DNA of 64,000 bases from Aminobacter sp. HY435 (GTDB lineage: Bacteria; Pseudomonadota; Alphaproteobacteria; Rhizobiales; Rhizobiaceae): NCBI RefSeq assembly GCF_027568395.1, contig NZ_JANKZL010000007.1, positions 226,877 through 290,876 of the forward strand, given 5' to 3'. Made by a program: the position numbers and the translations under genes. Below are positions 56,596-64,000 of this stretch, piece after piece. The notes beneath the pieces were generated by a model. That model had not been told where the DNA came from, searched no databases, and saw only the letters and a list, made by a program, of their open reading frames with translations. Numbering within the stretch: the first letter of the stretch is position 1; the number at the start of each line of letters is the position of its first letter.

Positions 56596-57383
56596 ATTTT
56601 GTAGATGTCTTGCGTTGATGGTACCGGCATACGACAGCGCTGGTTCCGGCAGGCGCTCACCGACGGGGGTATCACCTGGCTTTTCCGCTTGATCCGGCGA
56701 GAATCGCGGTCGCGGGCCACGCCCTGGACCTCGTGGACCGCGAACAACAGTCCCGAACTGAGGCCGTTGAGTTCTGGAACCGCGTTTCTTGGCAGGGGCG
56801 CGCAAGACGACCTAGCCGCCGCCCGAGTTCCGAATTATGACCCGAAAAAATGTTCCGCTTGCGAACATCGCTTCAGCTAAGTAGCTGTTTTTGTTGATGA
56901 AGGGAGTAATGGCTGGGGAACCTGGATTCCCAGCCAAATAAACACCGCATCCCAGCTAGACATTTGATCTTGCTGAGAAAATCGTTCTTTCGAAGTGGCC
57001 TTGCCACAATTTGTGCATCACCTGTGTGCCCAGATCTGCGGGCGACGTCAAGCACCCACTGCTGCTCTTGGCGATGTCCTGTCCTGCGACGCTTGGCAAA
57101 GTTTACCTCCGTTGGACGGCGGAGTATTTTTGGCGCAATTGTCGCATCTCAGTATGCCGCATGCACCTGCTGCGGAGCTTGGCATGCCGGTCCCGCAGCG
57201 CACTCGATAAGCCACACATATCCGCAAAATTTGTCGGAACGCGGTCGTATCACTCGCGTTTGTTCCGTTGGCTCGCAGATCAGCCCATCTGGACTTGGAC
57301 AAAAATCCCCAGGATTGCGGATAGTGCAAAGGAGGAAATTGCCTTCCGTGAGGTCTCGTGGAACCCGAGCGGAGAGAAGCATA
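56596..57383. other. Intergenic region before MFS gene, hairpins only
   Basis: About 790 bases with no convincing gene. It contains a terminator-like hairpin (see 56874-56892) and an interrupted stem GGCTGGG/CCCAGCC at 56911-56935. The latter fits the leader of the MFS transcript or a remnant element. A plus-strand frame is open from 56964 into the MFS gene, but its upstream part is cysteine/serine-rich and not protein-like. Confidence 0.5.
56874..56892 (+). terminator. Small terminator-like hairpin
   Basis: CAGCT-AAGT-AGCTG followed by TTTTTG. It has the form of an intrinsic terminator, but no recognised gene precedes it on the plus strand. It could end a short RNA or be a remnant. Confidence 0.45.
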
Positions 57384-58640
57384 GTGAACCAAAGCGGCAG
57401 CCCTGCGTGGGATCCGAAATATGAATGGAAGGCCGTGGCGCTGCTGGCGTGCGGCTTTGCTCTGGTTGGCGTTGATCGTTTTATGATCATGCCGCTGTTT
57501 CCGGTGATGATGAAGGATTTGGATCTTGATTACCAGGATCTCGGCCACATCACTGGAGTTCTGGCCGTTACGTGGGGCATTTCGGCGATATTCATGGGAA
57601 ACCTGTCGGACCGGATCGGGCATCGACGGGTCATCATTCCGGCGCTGATCATCTTTTCACTGTTGGCCGGATTGAGCGGCGCGGCGACAGGGGTCTTCAG
57701 CCTGATGCTGATCCGCAGGCTGATGGGATTTGCAGAAGGTGCGTATACGCCAGCCAGTATCGTTGCGACGCTCGAAGCGTCAAAGCCGAGCCGCCACGGA
57801 CTGAACATCGGGCTTCAACAGACGGCCTTCCCGTTGTTCGGACTCGGTGTCGCGCCGATCGTGGTCACGCAGTTGCTCGGCGTGGTGGATTGGCACTGGA
57901 TATTCGCCATGGTGTCCTTGCCAGGGTTGATCGTAGCCTTCCTGATGTACAGGGTGCTGCGTGACACCAAGCCATCGGTTGCAGCAAGCCATACGTCGGT
58001 CGCCGACGTGTCAGATCACAAATGGTCGGATGTCTTGCGCTACCACAACATTCCCCGCAACATCGTGACCATGTTGTGCTGGCTCACGTGCCTGATCGTC
58101 CTGAGCGCACTGTTTCCGAGCTACCTCACCGACTATCTCCACCTCAACATCACGCAGATGGGATTTGTGCTCTCGGCCATCGGTTTCGGTGGAATGTTCG
58201 GGACATTCCTGATGCCGACGCTTTCGGATCGTCTCGGCCGCAAGCCCGTTGTTGTCATAGCCAGCATCGGTGCAGTGGGCGCGATGTGGATGCTGATGTC
58301 CACCGGGCCGGACGCAATGCAGCTCTTCATCTGGCTCCTGGTCACCTTGTTTTTCTTTGGATTGATCGCGATGACGACAGGCCCGCTGAGCGTGGAGGCG
58401 GTGCCGGCGAAGCTGATGTCCAGCGCATCGGGAATAGTTATTGGTGTCGGTGAAGTATTTGGCGGCGGGATTGCGCCTGCCATCGCTGGCTACGTCGCCC
58501 AGCACTACGGCATCCAGTACGTCATGCATCTTGCGTTGGGTGCATTGGTGCTCGGGGCGTTGGTTGTCTTGTCCCTACGCGAGACATCGCCCCTCCATGT
58601 CCGGCATGGAGGAGAGGCCGCAAAGGTGCTCCGCAACTGA
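57384..58640 (+). CDS. MFS transporter
   Basis: A 418-residue major facilitator with about 12 membrane segments and the loop GNLSDRIGHRRV that marks the family; the second half repeats it as PTLSDRLGRKPV. A GTG start at 57384 follows GGAGAG at suitable spacing; the longer frame upstream is not protein-like. It resembles carboxylate/aromatic acid importers. It precedes the flavin-reductase genes on the same strand, so it may import the substrate of the RutA-like monooxygenase. Confidence 0.82.
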   Translation: MNQSGSPAWDPKYEWKAVALLACGFALVGVDRFMIMPLFPVMMKDLDLDYQDLGHITGVLAVTWGISAIFMGNLSDRIGHRRVIIPALIIFSLLAGLSGAATGVFSLMLIRRLMGFAEGAYTPASIVATLEASKPSRHGLNIGLQQTAFPLFGLGVAPIVVTQLLGVVDWHWIFAMVSLPGLIVAFLMYRVLRDTKPSVAASHTSVADVSDHKWSDVLRYHNIPRNIVTMLCWLTCLIVLSALFPSYLTDYLHLNITQMGFVLSAIGFGGMFGTFLMPTLSDRLGRKPVVVIASIGAVGAMWMLMSTGPDAMQLFIWLLVTLFFFGLIAMTTGPLSVEAVPAKLMSSASGIVIGVGEVFGGGIAPAIAGYVAQHYGIQYVMHLALGALVLGALVVLSLRETSPLHVRHGGEAAKVLRN

Positions 58641-58856
58641 GCCGACCACTCGGCGGAGGCCCAGATATGTACAAGGTTGCTGAGATAACTGGATAGCTCG
58701 GCTACCGCGTCATCTTCAAACTGACTGTCATTCGAGGTCGCGGTCGGCGGTAAAGGCAAGTTGGCAATGCGCCGGATCTGCCCATCCCACCGTTCGCGAT
58801 CTCAGTCTCCTTCCGACACTTGGCGGAAAAGGCTCTAGTCAAATACGGGAGGTAGA

Positions 58857-59363
58857 ATGTCTACGGTTGTCGTAGTTGGAAATCCAAAACCAGGATCGCG
58901 GACAGCACATGCCGCAACGTTGCTTGCGACGGCGCTGACCGGACACCAGCCGGACCAGATCATCGATGTCGTCGAATTGGGGGCCGGCCTGTTGGGGTGG
59001 GAGGATCCGGGTGTCACAAGGGCCGTGCAGGCCACCTCAAACGCTGAACTGGTCATAGTGGCAAGTCCAACCTTCAAGGCTACTTACAGCGGCCTGTTGA
59101 AGCTCTTCCTCGACCAGTTCGCCACAGGTGACGGCCTGCGTGGCGTTGTCGCCGTGCCGCTGATGCTCGGCGCTGGACCTGCCCATGGCATGGCACCTGA
59201 TCTGCTCCTTAAGCCGTTGCTTGTCGAACTGAGGGCAACATGCCCGGCACCAGGCCTGTATCTTTCGGACAAGACCTACGAAGACGGTATCCAGATTGGG
59301 AAGTATGCCGAGGCTTGGGGGCATGTACTGTCCAATGCGGTCCTTGGGTGGAGGGCACGATGA
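58857..59363 (+). CDS. NADPH-dependent FMN reductase
   Basis: A 168-residue flavodoxin-fold reductase (VVVGNPKPGSRTAHAATLL phosphate loop; SPTFKATYSGLLKLFLDQF, a hallmark of the SsuE/MsuE group). It supplies reduced FMN to a partner monooxygenase. The ATG follows GGGAGGT, and the stop overlaps the next gene, also a flavin reductase, as ATGA. Confidence 0.87.
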   Translation: MSTVVVVGNPKPGSRTAHAATLLATALTGHQPDQIIDVVELGAGLLGWEDPGVTRAVQATSNAELVIVASPTFKATYSGLLKLFLDQFATGDGLRGVVAVPLMLGAGPAHGMAPDLLLKPLLVELRATCPAPGLYLSDKTYEDGIQIGKYAEAWGHVLSNAVLGWRAR

Positions 59364-59914
59364 TGTCTCGCTATCTCGAAACCAATCTAACTCCTGATCC
59401 GCCCTTCCAACCCCTTCAAGGAACTGACGAAGAGATCAAACTGCTCAAACGTGCGTATGGCTGCTTTCCATCTGGAGTGGTCGCGGTAAGCGCGGTTTGC
59501 AACAACGAGCCGATTTGCCTGGTGGCAAGCAGCTTCGTCGCCGTCTCGATCGACCCGCCCTTGGTCGCCTTCTGCGTACAATGGACCTCGCAGACATGGG
59601 CCTCTCTCAAGGATTTGCCGCGGGTCGGGATTAGCGTTCTCGGCGATCGTCACAATGAGAGTGTCCGCCGTCTCGCCTCCAGAGCGGAAGACAAATTCGA
59701 TCAGCTCGGCCTTTCGTACAGTCCGGAAGGCGCCGTTTTTGTCGATGGCGCCACGGCCTGGCTCGACTGCGCCATTGAGGCAGTGGTGCCCGCCGGGGAC
59801 CACGGCATCGTCTTGTTGCGGGTCGATGCTCTGACCATCCGCCCGCAGGAGGAACCACTCGTCTTCCATGGAAGCGCGTTTCGCAGCCTGCAGAAAGTGC
59901 CTTCCGACAGCTAG
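59360..59914 (+). CDS. Flavin reductase (RutF/HpaC-like)
   Basis: A 184-residue flavin reductase-like protein (LKRAYGCFPSGVVAVSAV, then ASSFVAVSIDPPLVAFCV and WLDCAIEAVVPAGDHGIVL). This family gives reduced FMN/FAD to two-component monooxygenases. Two adjacent ATGs are available; the first forms the ATGA overlap with the FMN reductase gene. A good terminator follows, so the two reductases form a bicistron. Confidence 0.87.
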   Translation: MMSRYLETNLTPDPPFQPLQGTDEEIKLLKRAYGCFPSGVVAVSAVCNNEPICLVASSFVAVSIDPPLVAFCVQWTSQTWASLKDLPRVGISVLGDRHNESVRRLASRAEDKFDQLGLSYSPEGAVFVDGATAWLDCAIEAVVPAGDHGIVLLRVDALTIRPQEEPLVFHGSAFRSLQKVPSDS

Positions 59915-59966
59915 GCCCACGCTACAAGAACACCGAAGTCTCCCCGTGTCCTCCCAGGACATGTCT

Positions 59967-60003
59967 CGCCGCCTGACGCTTCTGCATCGGGCGGCGTTTT
60001 TGT
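59967..60003 (+). terminator. Intrinsic terminator after flavin reductase pair
   Basis: Stem CGCCGCC/GGCGGCG, 16-base loop, directly followed by TTTTTGTT. It ends the reductase bicistron. The remaining 190 bases to the RidA-like gene would hold that gene's promoter. Confidence 0.7.
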
Positions 60004-60192
60004 TGCGTTCGCAGGGCATGAACTCGTCAGGAAGCGCTGCCTTGATGGCGCACTTCGAACAGGCCGAACATTCTTGGACAGAACGAGATGGAAAACCGGA
60101 TAGGCCGCTTCAGGGGACTGCGCTCAAATGCGGCCATGCTTAACCCGGTCAACGCAGACATGAGCAGTCGACCGGAAACTCGGAGGATCGGA

Positions 60193-60600
60193 ATGAGCGC
60201 GCGTCACATCAAGTCCGTAGCAACGGAATGGGAGTGGGAGAAGGACATGCCGCCGGCTCCGGCCGTACGCGCGGGCAATACCCTGTATCTCTCCGGGCAG
60301 ATCGCTCTTGGTGCGAACGGCGAAGTCGTGGGGGAAGGCGACGTGATCGCTCAGGCCAGGCAGTGCTTCGAGAACATCAAGGCGATCCTCAAGCGAGAGG
60401 GCGCTGCGACGTCCGATATCGTGAAGATGACCACCTACTATGCCTGTCCGCTCACCACGGACGTGACCAAGGAATACTGGAAAGTCCGTGCCGAGTATTT
60501 CGGTGACTACCGACCTGCCAGCACCGGTGTTGCGGTCAACGCGCTGATCTTCCGCCCTGCGGGCAAAGACGCCGGCTGGCGAAGCCGCCAGTTCCCGTGA
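60193..60600 (+). CDS. RidA (YjgF/RutC)-family protein
   Basis: A 135-residue protein of the enamine/imine deaminase family (VRAGNTLYLSGQIALGANG, QARQCFENIKAILKREGA, DYRPASTGVAVNAL). The family Arg is in place within YRPAS. The C-terminus ends IFRPAGKDAGWRSRQFP in place of the usual Val-Glu-Ile-Glu strand that carries the catalytic Glu, so activity may differ. The ATG at 60193 follows GGAGGA. It is 25 bases before the AraC regulator. Confidence 0.8.
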   Translation: MSARHIKSVATEWEWEKDMPPAPAVRAGNTLYLSGQIALGANGEVVGEGDVIAQARQCFENIKAILKREGAATSDIVKMTTYYACPLTTDVTKEYWKVRAEYFGDYRPASTGVAVNALIFRPAGKDAGWRSRQFP

Positions 60601-60625
60601 ACATGGTTATGGTCGAGGGAGAACG

Positions 60626-61615
60626 ATGTCCGCGCAGAGACTTGTCAGTTACTGCGAAAAGAGCCCCGACAAGGCGTACCGGTTTCTGGAAAGCTTCTGC
60701 GGCCAGCACGCTTTCCGTGTGCTGGCGCCAGACAAGTTCAATTTCAGCTTTCAGGGAAGTGTGACCTCCGCGGGCAACGGCTCGTTCGGTCACCTGCAAT
60801 ACAACTCAAACGTTTCCGTTCAGCTGAACAGCGACTACGAAAACTATAGTCTCAGTCTACCGCTTAAGGGCAGGCAGACTGTCGTTGCTGGCAAACACGA
60901 GAGCCATTTTTCCGACGGGCGTGCCTTCATCCTGTCGCCCGGCCAACAAGGTTCGATCGAGGTGAGCGAAGGCTGTCGCTTCCTTCTCGTTACCATTCAT
61001 CGCAGCACGGTCGAGCTCGAGCTGCGCCGTCTGCTTGGCAGCAAGAGAGGCAAGTTGCCAGTCTTTGCCCTTGAAATGACTGGCATGGGCGGATTGTCTG
61101 CCTCCTGGTGGCGCAGCGTCCGAGTTTACCTGCGAGAGCTGGCCCGGGATCAGAGTATTTTCACCCTGCCAGGGATCGGACCCGAGCTCGAGCGAGGGCT
61201 GATCCGCTCTCTCTTGCTTACGCAAGACAGTAACATGAAGGACCAGATCGACCAGGCGGTGTCGACGGCTCTTCCTCCCTCCATTGAGAGGGCGAAGGCG
61301 TTCGTCGAACAGAACTATGCCGAACCCCTCACTCTTGGTCACTTGCAGCGCGCGGCAGGTCTAAATGCCTCGCGTCTCGGTACGCAGTTCAGAGAGCACG
61401 TTGGACAATCACCCATGGGGTATCTCAAGCAGATCCGCCTTGAGCGGGCTCGGGAGTTGTTGATGTGTCCGGGTCCAGTTCGGAAGATCTCTACGGTCGT
61501 GCTGGACGTTGGTTTCAACCACTTCGGTCGGTTCTCGATCGACTACAAAGAAGCCTTTGGCGAAAGCCCGAAGGAGACAGTCGCACGAGCCCTGATCGAC
61601 AGACCCGTCCGTTGA
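60626..61615 (+). CDS. AraC-family transcriptional regulator
   Basis: A 329-residue regulator with an N-terminal cupin-like AraC_binding_2-type domain (about 30-190) and a C-terminal double HTH (about 225-325; LTLGHLQRAAGLNASRLGTQFREHVG and ISTVVLDVGFNHFGRFSIDYKEAFG). It lies between the RidA-like gene and the monooxygenase on the same strand and probably activates the monooxygenase module in response to its substrate. Confidence 0.88.
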   Translation: MSAQRLVSYCEKSPDKAYRFLESFCGQHAFRVLAPDKFNFSFQGSVTSAGNGSFGHLQYNSNVSVQLNSDYENYSLSLPLKGRQTVVAGKHESHFSDGRAFILSPGQQGSIEVSEGCRFLLVTIHRSTVELELRRLLGSKRGKLPVFALEMTGMGGLSASWWRSVRVYLRELARDQSIFTLPGIGPELERGLIRSLLLTQDSNMKDQIDQAVSTALPPSIERAKAFVEQNYAEPLTLGHLQRAAGLNASRLGTQFREHVGQSPMGYLKQIRLERARELLMCPGPVRKISTVVLDVGFNHFGRFSIDYKEAFGESPKETVARALIDRPVR

Positions 61616-61809
61616 AATGGCCGCCTTTCCCAATCGAAAATCCACCTTTGCGCGGTAAGATCCCGCTTTGGGTCCCTAATCTCTTGGGGCATCTCCGAGT
61701 GGATAAATACTCAATGAAAACTGGATAGTCAGTCGATTTGTTCATGCAGCATAGTCGTGAATACGCCCTCGAATACCTATCAGCTAAATCAAAAAGAGTG
61801 GAACGTATC

Positions 61810-62919
61810 ATGACAAAGAAGATCGAAGCGGGAGTGTTTCTGCCGACGGTGAGACACGGCTGGGTTCACTCCGCCAATGCTCCGTATAGCCCCGGCTCTT
61901 ACAAGCACGCCCTTGAGGTGGCACGCCTTGCTGAGTTTCTCGGCTTTGACTTTGTGCTCAGCCCCCAGAACTGGCGCGGCGCGCAGGGCCCAACCCGCTT
62001 CTGGGGCGACACGGTGGAGTCGATCGCCGCGACCGGCGGCCTGCTCCAGGCGACAGACCGCATCAAGGTCTGGTGCACCACCCACACCAACGTCTATCCG
62101 CCCGCGGCCATCGCCAAGATCGTGGCCTCGCTGTCGGAGATCGGGGAGGGGCGCGTCGGCATGAACATCGTCACCGGCGGACATCAATCGAGCTTCTATC
62201 CGCTCGGGCTGTGGGACGACACGCTCTCACATGACGACCGCTATGACGTCGCCGACGAGTGGATCAAGGTCGTCAAGAAATTCTGGACCGAGGAACGGGT
62301 GAACCATGAAGGCCGCTTCTTCAAGATGGACGACGGCATTTTGAGCCCGCGGCCGTCCAAGATGCCGACGCTGGTCAATGCCGGTGCGTCGACGCGGGGG
62401 CTGCGATTTGCGGTTGCCAATTGCGACGTCGCGTTCCTCATGAGCGGCTCCGAGTCCGGTTTCGAAAACTCGGCGAAACAGGCCAAATCGATCGCCCAGG
62501 AACTGAACAAGCCCGACTTCAAGGTCTATGGCCTGATGACGCTCATCCCGGGCGAAACCGACGCCGAGGCGCAGGCCCTGATGGATCACCTCGAGGCGGG
62601 CGTCGATCTCGAAGGTCTTGCCGATCTCGCTCGCGGTTACGAGAAAAACGTCAAGGGCTTCAAGGAGATGAGCAGCTCGTCTCTGGCGCCGCTCGGCGGC
62701 GCGCAATATCGATCGGTGATGCCGGGAGCGTTCATCGGCTCCTACGGGACGCTCGCCCGCAAGATCGCGACGCAGGTTCAGAACGCCGACCTCGATGGCA
62801 TTCTGCTGGTCGTGCCCGATTACATCAGCCACCTGAACCAGATCGGCAGGCGTACCCTGCCGCTGCTTGCCGAATACGGGATCGAGTGCAGCGTCGGCGC
62901 CAACTCCAAAGCTGGCTAG
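61810..62919 (+). CDS. RutA-like LLM-class flavin-dependent monooxygenase
   Basis: A 369-residue bacterial luciferase-like enzyme similar in pattern to RutA: GVFLPTVRHGW at the start, FLGFDFVLSPQNWRG, TRFWGDTVESIAATGGLL, GRVGMNIVTGGHQSSFY, and SPQP-like SPRPSKMPTLVNAGAS. RutA opens the uracil ring using an FMN peroxide. The ATG at 61810 is preferred; an upstream start at 61738 would add a segment without family features. The flavin reductases upstream would supply reduced FMN. Substrate unknown. Confidence 0.83.
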   Translation: MTKKIEAGVFLPTVRHGWVHSANAPYSPGSYKHALEVARLAEFLGFDFVLSPQNWRGAQGPTRFWGDTVESIAATGGLLQATDRIKVWCTTHTNVYPPAAIAKIVASLSEIGEGRVGMNIVTGGHQSSFYPLGLWDDTLSHDDRYDVADEWIKVVKKFWTEERVNHEGRFFKMDDGILSPRPSKMPTLVNAGASTRGLRFAVANCDVAFLMSGSESGFENSAKQAKSIAQELNKPDFKVYGLMTLIPGETDAEAQALMDHLEAGVDLEGLADLARGYEKNVKGFKEMSSSSLAPLGGAQYRSVMPGAFIGSYGTLARKIATQVQNADLDGILLVVPDYISHLNQIGRRTLPLLAEYGIECSVGANSKAG

Positions 62920-63069
62920 CCAAGACCTGGTTGCCGAAGTCTCGATTGGCAGATGCAGACGGATGGTTTTCCCCGATAATTAGGCTAGAGCGGCGAGCGT
63001 TCTGATTGAATCGAATGGGATTCCTGAGAACTGGATTTCGTGATTCACTTCGGTTGGAGGTGATTTGCG

Positions 63070-63498
63070 ATGACCCGTTCCTATTCGCTTGATCTTCGTG
63101 AGCGTGTTGCGCGGTTTGTGGAATGCGGCGGGTCGTGCCATGCGGCTGCGGCGCATTTCGGAGTTTCGGTATCGTTCGCCGTGAAGCTGATGGCGGCGTT
63201 TCGGCGGACTGGCAGCCTCGAGGCGAAGCCGGAGGGCGGCTGGCGCTATTCCAAGCTCGATCCGTACCGGGACTTCCTGATGCGCCGGGTGGCCGAGACA
63301 GACGACATCACCATGCCGGAGCTGGCGGCCGAACTGGCCGGGCGGGGCACGGTGGTGGCGCCGTCGTCGATCTCGCGCTGGCTGATCCGCAACGGCTACC
63401 GCTTCAAAAAAAACGCTACTGGCCAGCGAGCAGGACCGCCCCGACGTCGCCGCCGCGCGCCAGGAGTGGGCCGCCCGCCAGCCAAGGATGCGGCTTGA
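63070..63498 (+). CDS. IS630 transposase, N-terminal frame (OrfA)
   Basis: A 142-residue frame with the helix-turn-helix DNA-binding half of an IS630 transposase (YSLDLRERVARFVECGGSC, VAPSSISRWLIRNGYRFKK). GGAGG precedes the ATG. After FKK at an A8 run the frame diverges into Arg/Pro-rich sequence and stops at 63498, so only residues to about 113 are likely meaningful before frameshifting. Confidence 0.85.
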   Translation: MTRSYSLDLRERVARFVECGGSCHAAAAHFGVSVSFAVKLMAAFRRTGSLEAKPEGGWRYSKLDPYRDFLMRRVAETDDITMPELAAELAGRGTVVAPSSISRWLIRNGYRFKKNATGQRAGPPRRRRRAPGVGRPPAKDAA

Positions 63499-64000
63499 AC
63501 CCCATCGCCTGGTGTTCATCGACGAGACCGGAACCACTACAAAGATGACGCGTCTGCGCGGCAGATGTCCCAAGGGCCAGCGGCTGCGCTCCAAGGCGCC
63601 GTTCGGGCACTGGAAGACCCAGACCTTCATCGCCGCCCTCAGATGCTTCGGCCTGACCGCCCCCTTCGTCGTCGACAGGCCGATGAACCGGCGCATCTTC
63701 GAGGCCTATGTCGAGACCCAACTCGCACCGACACTGTTGAAAGGCGACGTCGTCATCCTCGATAACCTCTCCGCCCACAAGAGCCCAAAGGCAGAGGCGG
63801 CCATCAAGGCCCGCGGTGCATGGATGCTGTTCCTGCCGCCTTACAGCCCCGATCTCAATCCGATCGAGATGGCCTTCTCCAAGTTGAAGTCCCAGCTCAG
63901 GGCACGCGCCATTCGAACCATCGACGGCCTTTGGCAGGCGATCGGCGACATCTGCACACTCTACCCGCCAACCGAATGCCAGAACTACTTCAAAGCCGCC
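63413..64000 (+). CDS. IS630 transposase, catalytic frame (OrfB), cut by window end
   Basis: Continues the transposase in the next frame from the A8 run (TLLASEQDRPDVAAARQEW). It holds the DDE catalytic domain: VFIDETG, VVILDNLSAHKS and SPDLNPIEMAF supply the Asp, Asp and Glu. It would be expressed by frameshifting at A8 (63406-63413). It is open to the last base of the window. Confidence 0.82.

Larger units (their letters stand above)
62985..64000 (+). mobile_element. IS630-family insertion sequence, right end outside window
   Basis: The transposase is split into two frames, preceded by about 85 bases of non-coding DNA after the RutA-like gene. IS630 elements insert at TA; a CTAGAGCGGCGAGC stretch near 62985 may be the left end, but the right end is not available for comparison. 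The left boundary is therefore approximate. Confidence 0.75.

Noticed and set aside
56964..57383. Upstream extension of the MFS transporter frame
   Set aside because: Rich in Cys, Ser and Arg, no membrane or domain features, and a better GTG start with ribosome binding site lies at 57384.
61721..61736. Third possible TetR operator before the RutA-like gene (CTGGATAGTCAGTCGA)
   Set aside because: Only one half-site is conserved and the dyad is broken; too weak to include in the regulon.

Overview
The window is GC-rich, densely packed DNA from an alphaproteobacterium. It is probably a member of the Rhizobiales (Hyphomicrobiales), of Mesorhizobium/Aminobacter/Phyllobacteriaceae type. I infer this from the Smo-type polyol operon, the NasS/NasT nitrate sensor pair, the DUF1344 protein, the many ABC transporters and the ATGA-type gene overlaps. 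No rRNA, tRNA, CRISPR array or origin was recognised. Names rest on motifs and gene context read by eye; no database search was run.

Layout. (1) 1-5.7 kb: the end of a sorbitol/mannitol operon (permease, ATPase, sorbitol dehydrogenase, mannitol 2-dehydrogenase), then an FGGY pentulose kinase. (2) 5.9-9.1 kb: a lipoprotein transglycosylase, then ornithine cyclodeaminase and arginase with a divergent Lrp/AsnC regulator. (3) 9.2-18.5 kb: a TetR regulator divergent from a peptide-use operon (S9 peptidase, FAD amino-acid oxidase, dipeptide ABC transporter with a fused double ATPase). (4) 18.8-28.6 kb, minus strand: a LysE exporter, then the nitrate assimilation locus nasT-nasS-leader-narK-nirB-nirD-nasA. 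The leader carries a sigma-54-like promoter, two stem-loops and an intrinsic terminator in front of narK. (5) 28.8-33 kb: recQ, then an ArsR/SRPBCC/DHFR-like trio. (6) 33-36.8 kb, minus strand: an arsenic operon arsR-acr3-arsC-arsH-MFS. (7) 37-41.8 kb: small secreted proteins, a gene-poor stretch, and a triple-PAS hybrid kinase with an OmpR-type regulator.

(8) 41.9-56.6 kb is the most unusual part. Three transcription units appear tied together by one TetR regulator. The minus unit (48.0 to 41.9 kb) encodes an amidohydrolase/deacetylase, an aldehyde dehydrogenase, a FAH-family hydrolase, a CnbZ-like deaminase and a GMC oxidoreductase. The plus unit (48.2-54.2 kb) encodes a CUT1 sugar-type ABC importer, the TetR regulator and a D-threonine-aldolase/D-serine-dehydratase-like PLP enzyme. 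A second minus unit (56.4 to 54.3 kb) encodes a gluconate-2-dehydrogenase-subunit-3-like protein and a cysteine-motif GMC oxidoreductase. An identical 19-base palindrome-containing operator lies in the promoters of all three. Together they look like an uncharacterised route for an N-acylated amino sugar or amino-sugar acid; the substrate is inference.

(9) 57.4-62.9 kb: an MFS transporter, two flavin reductases, a RidA-like protein, an AraC regulator and a RutA-like flavin monooxygenase form a partial Rut-like module lacking the other rut genes. (10) 63-64 kb: an IS630 element split by a frameshift at an A8 run and cut by the window end.
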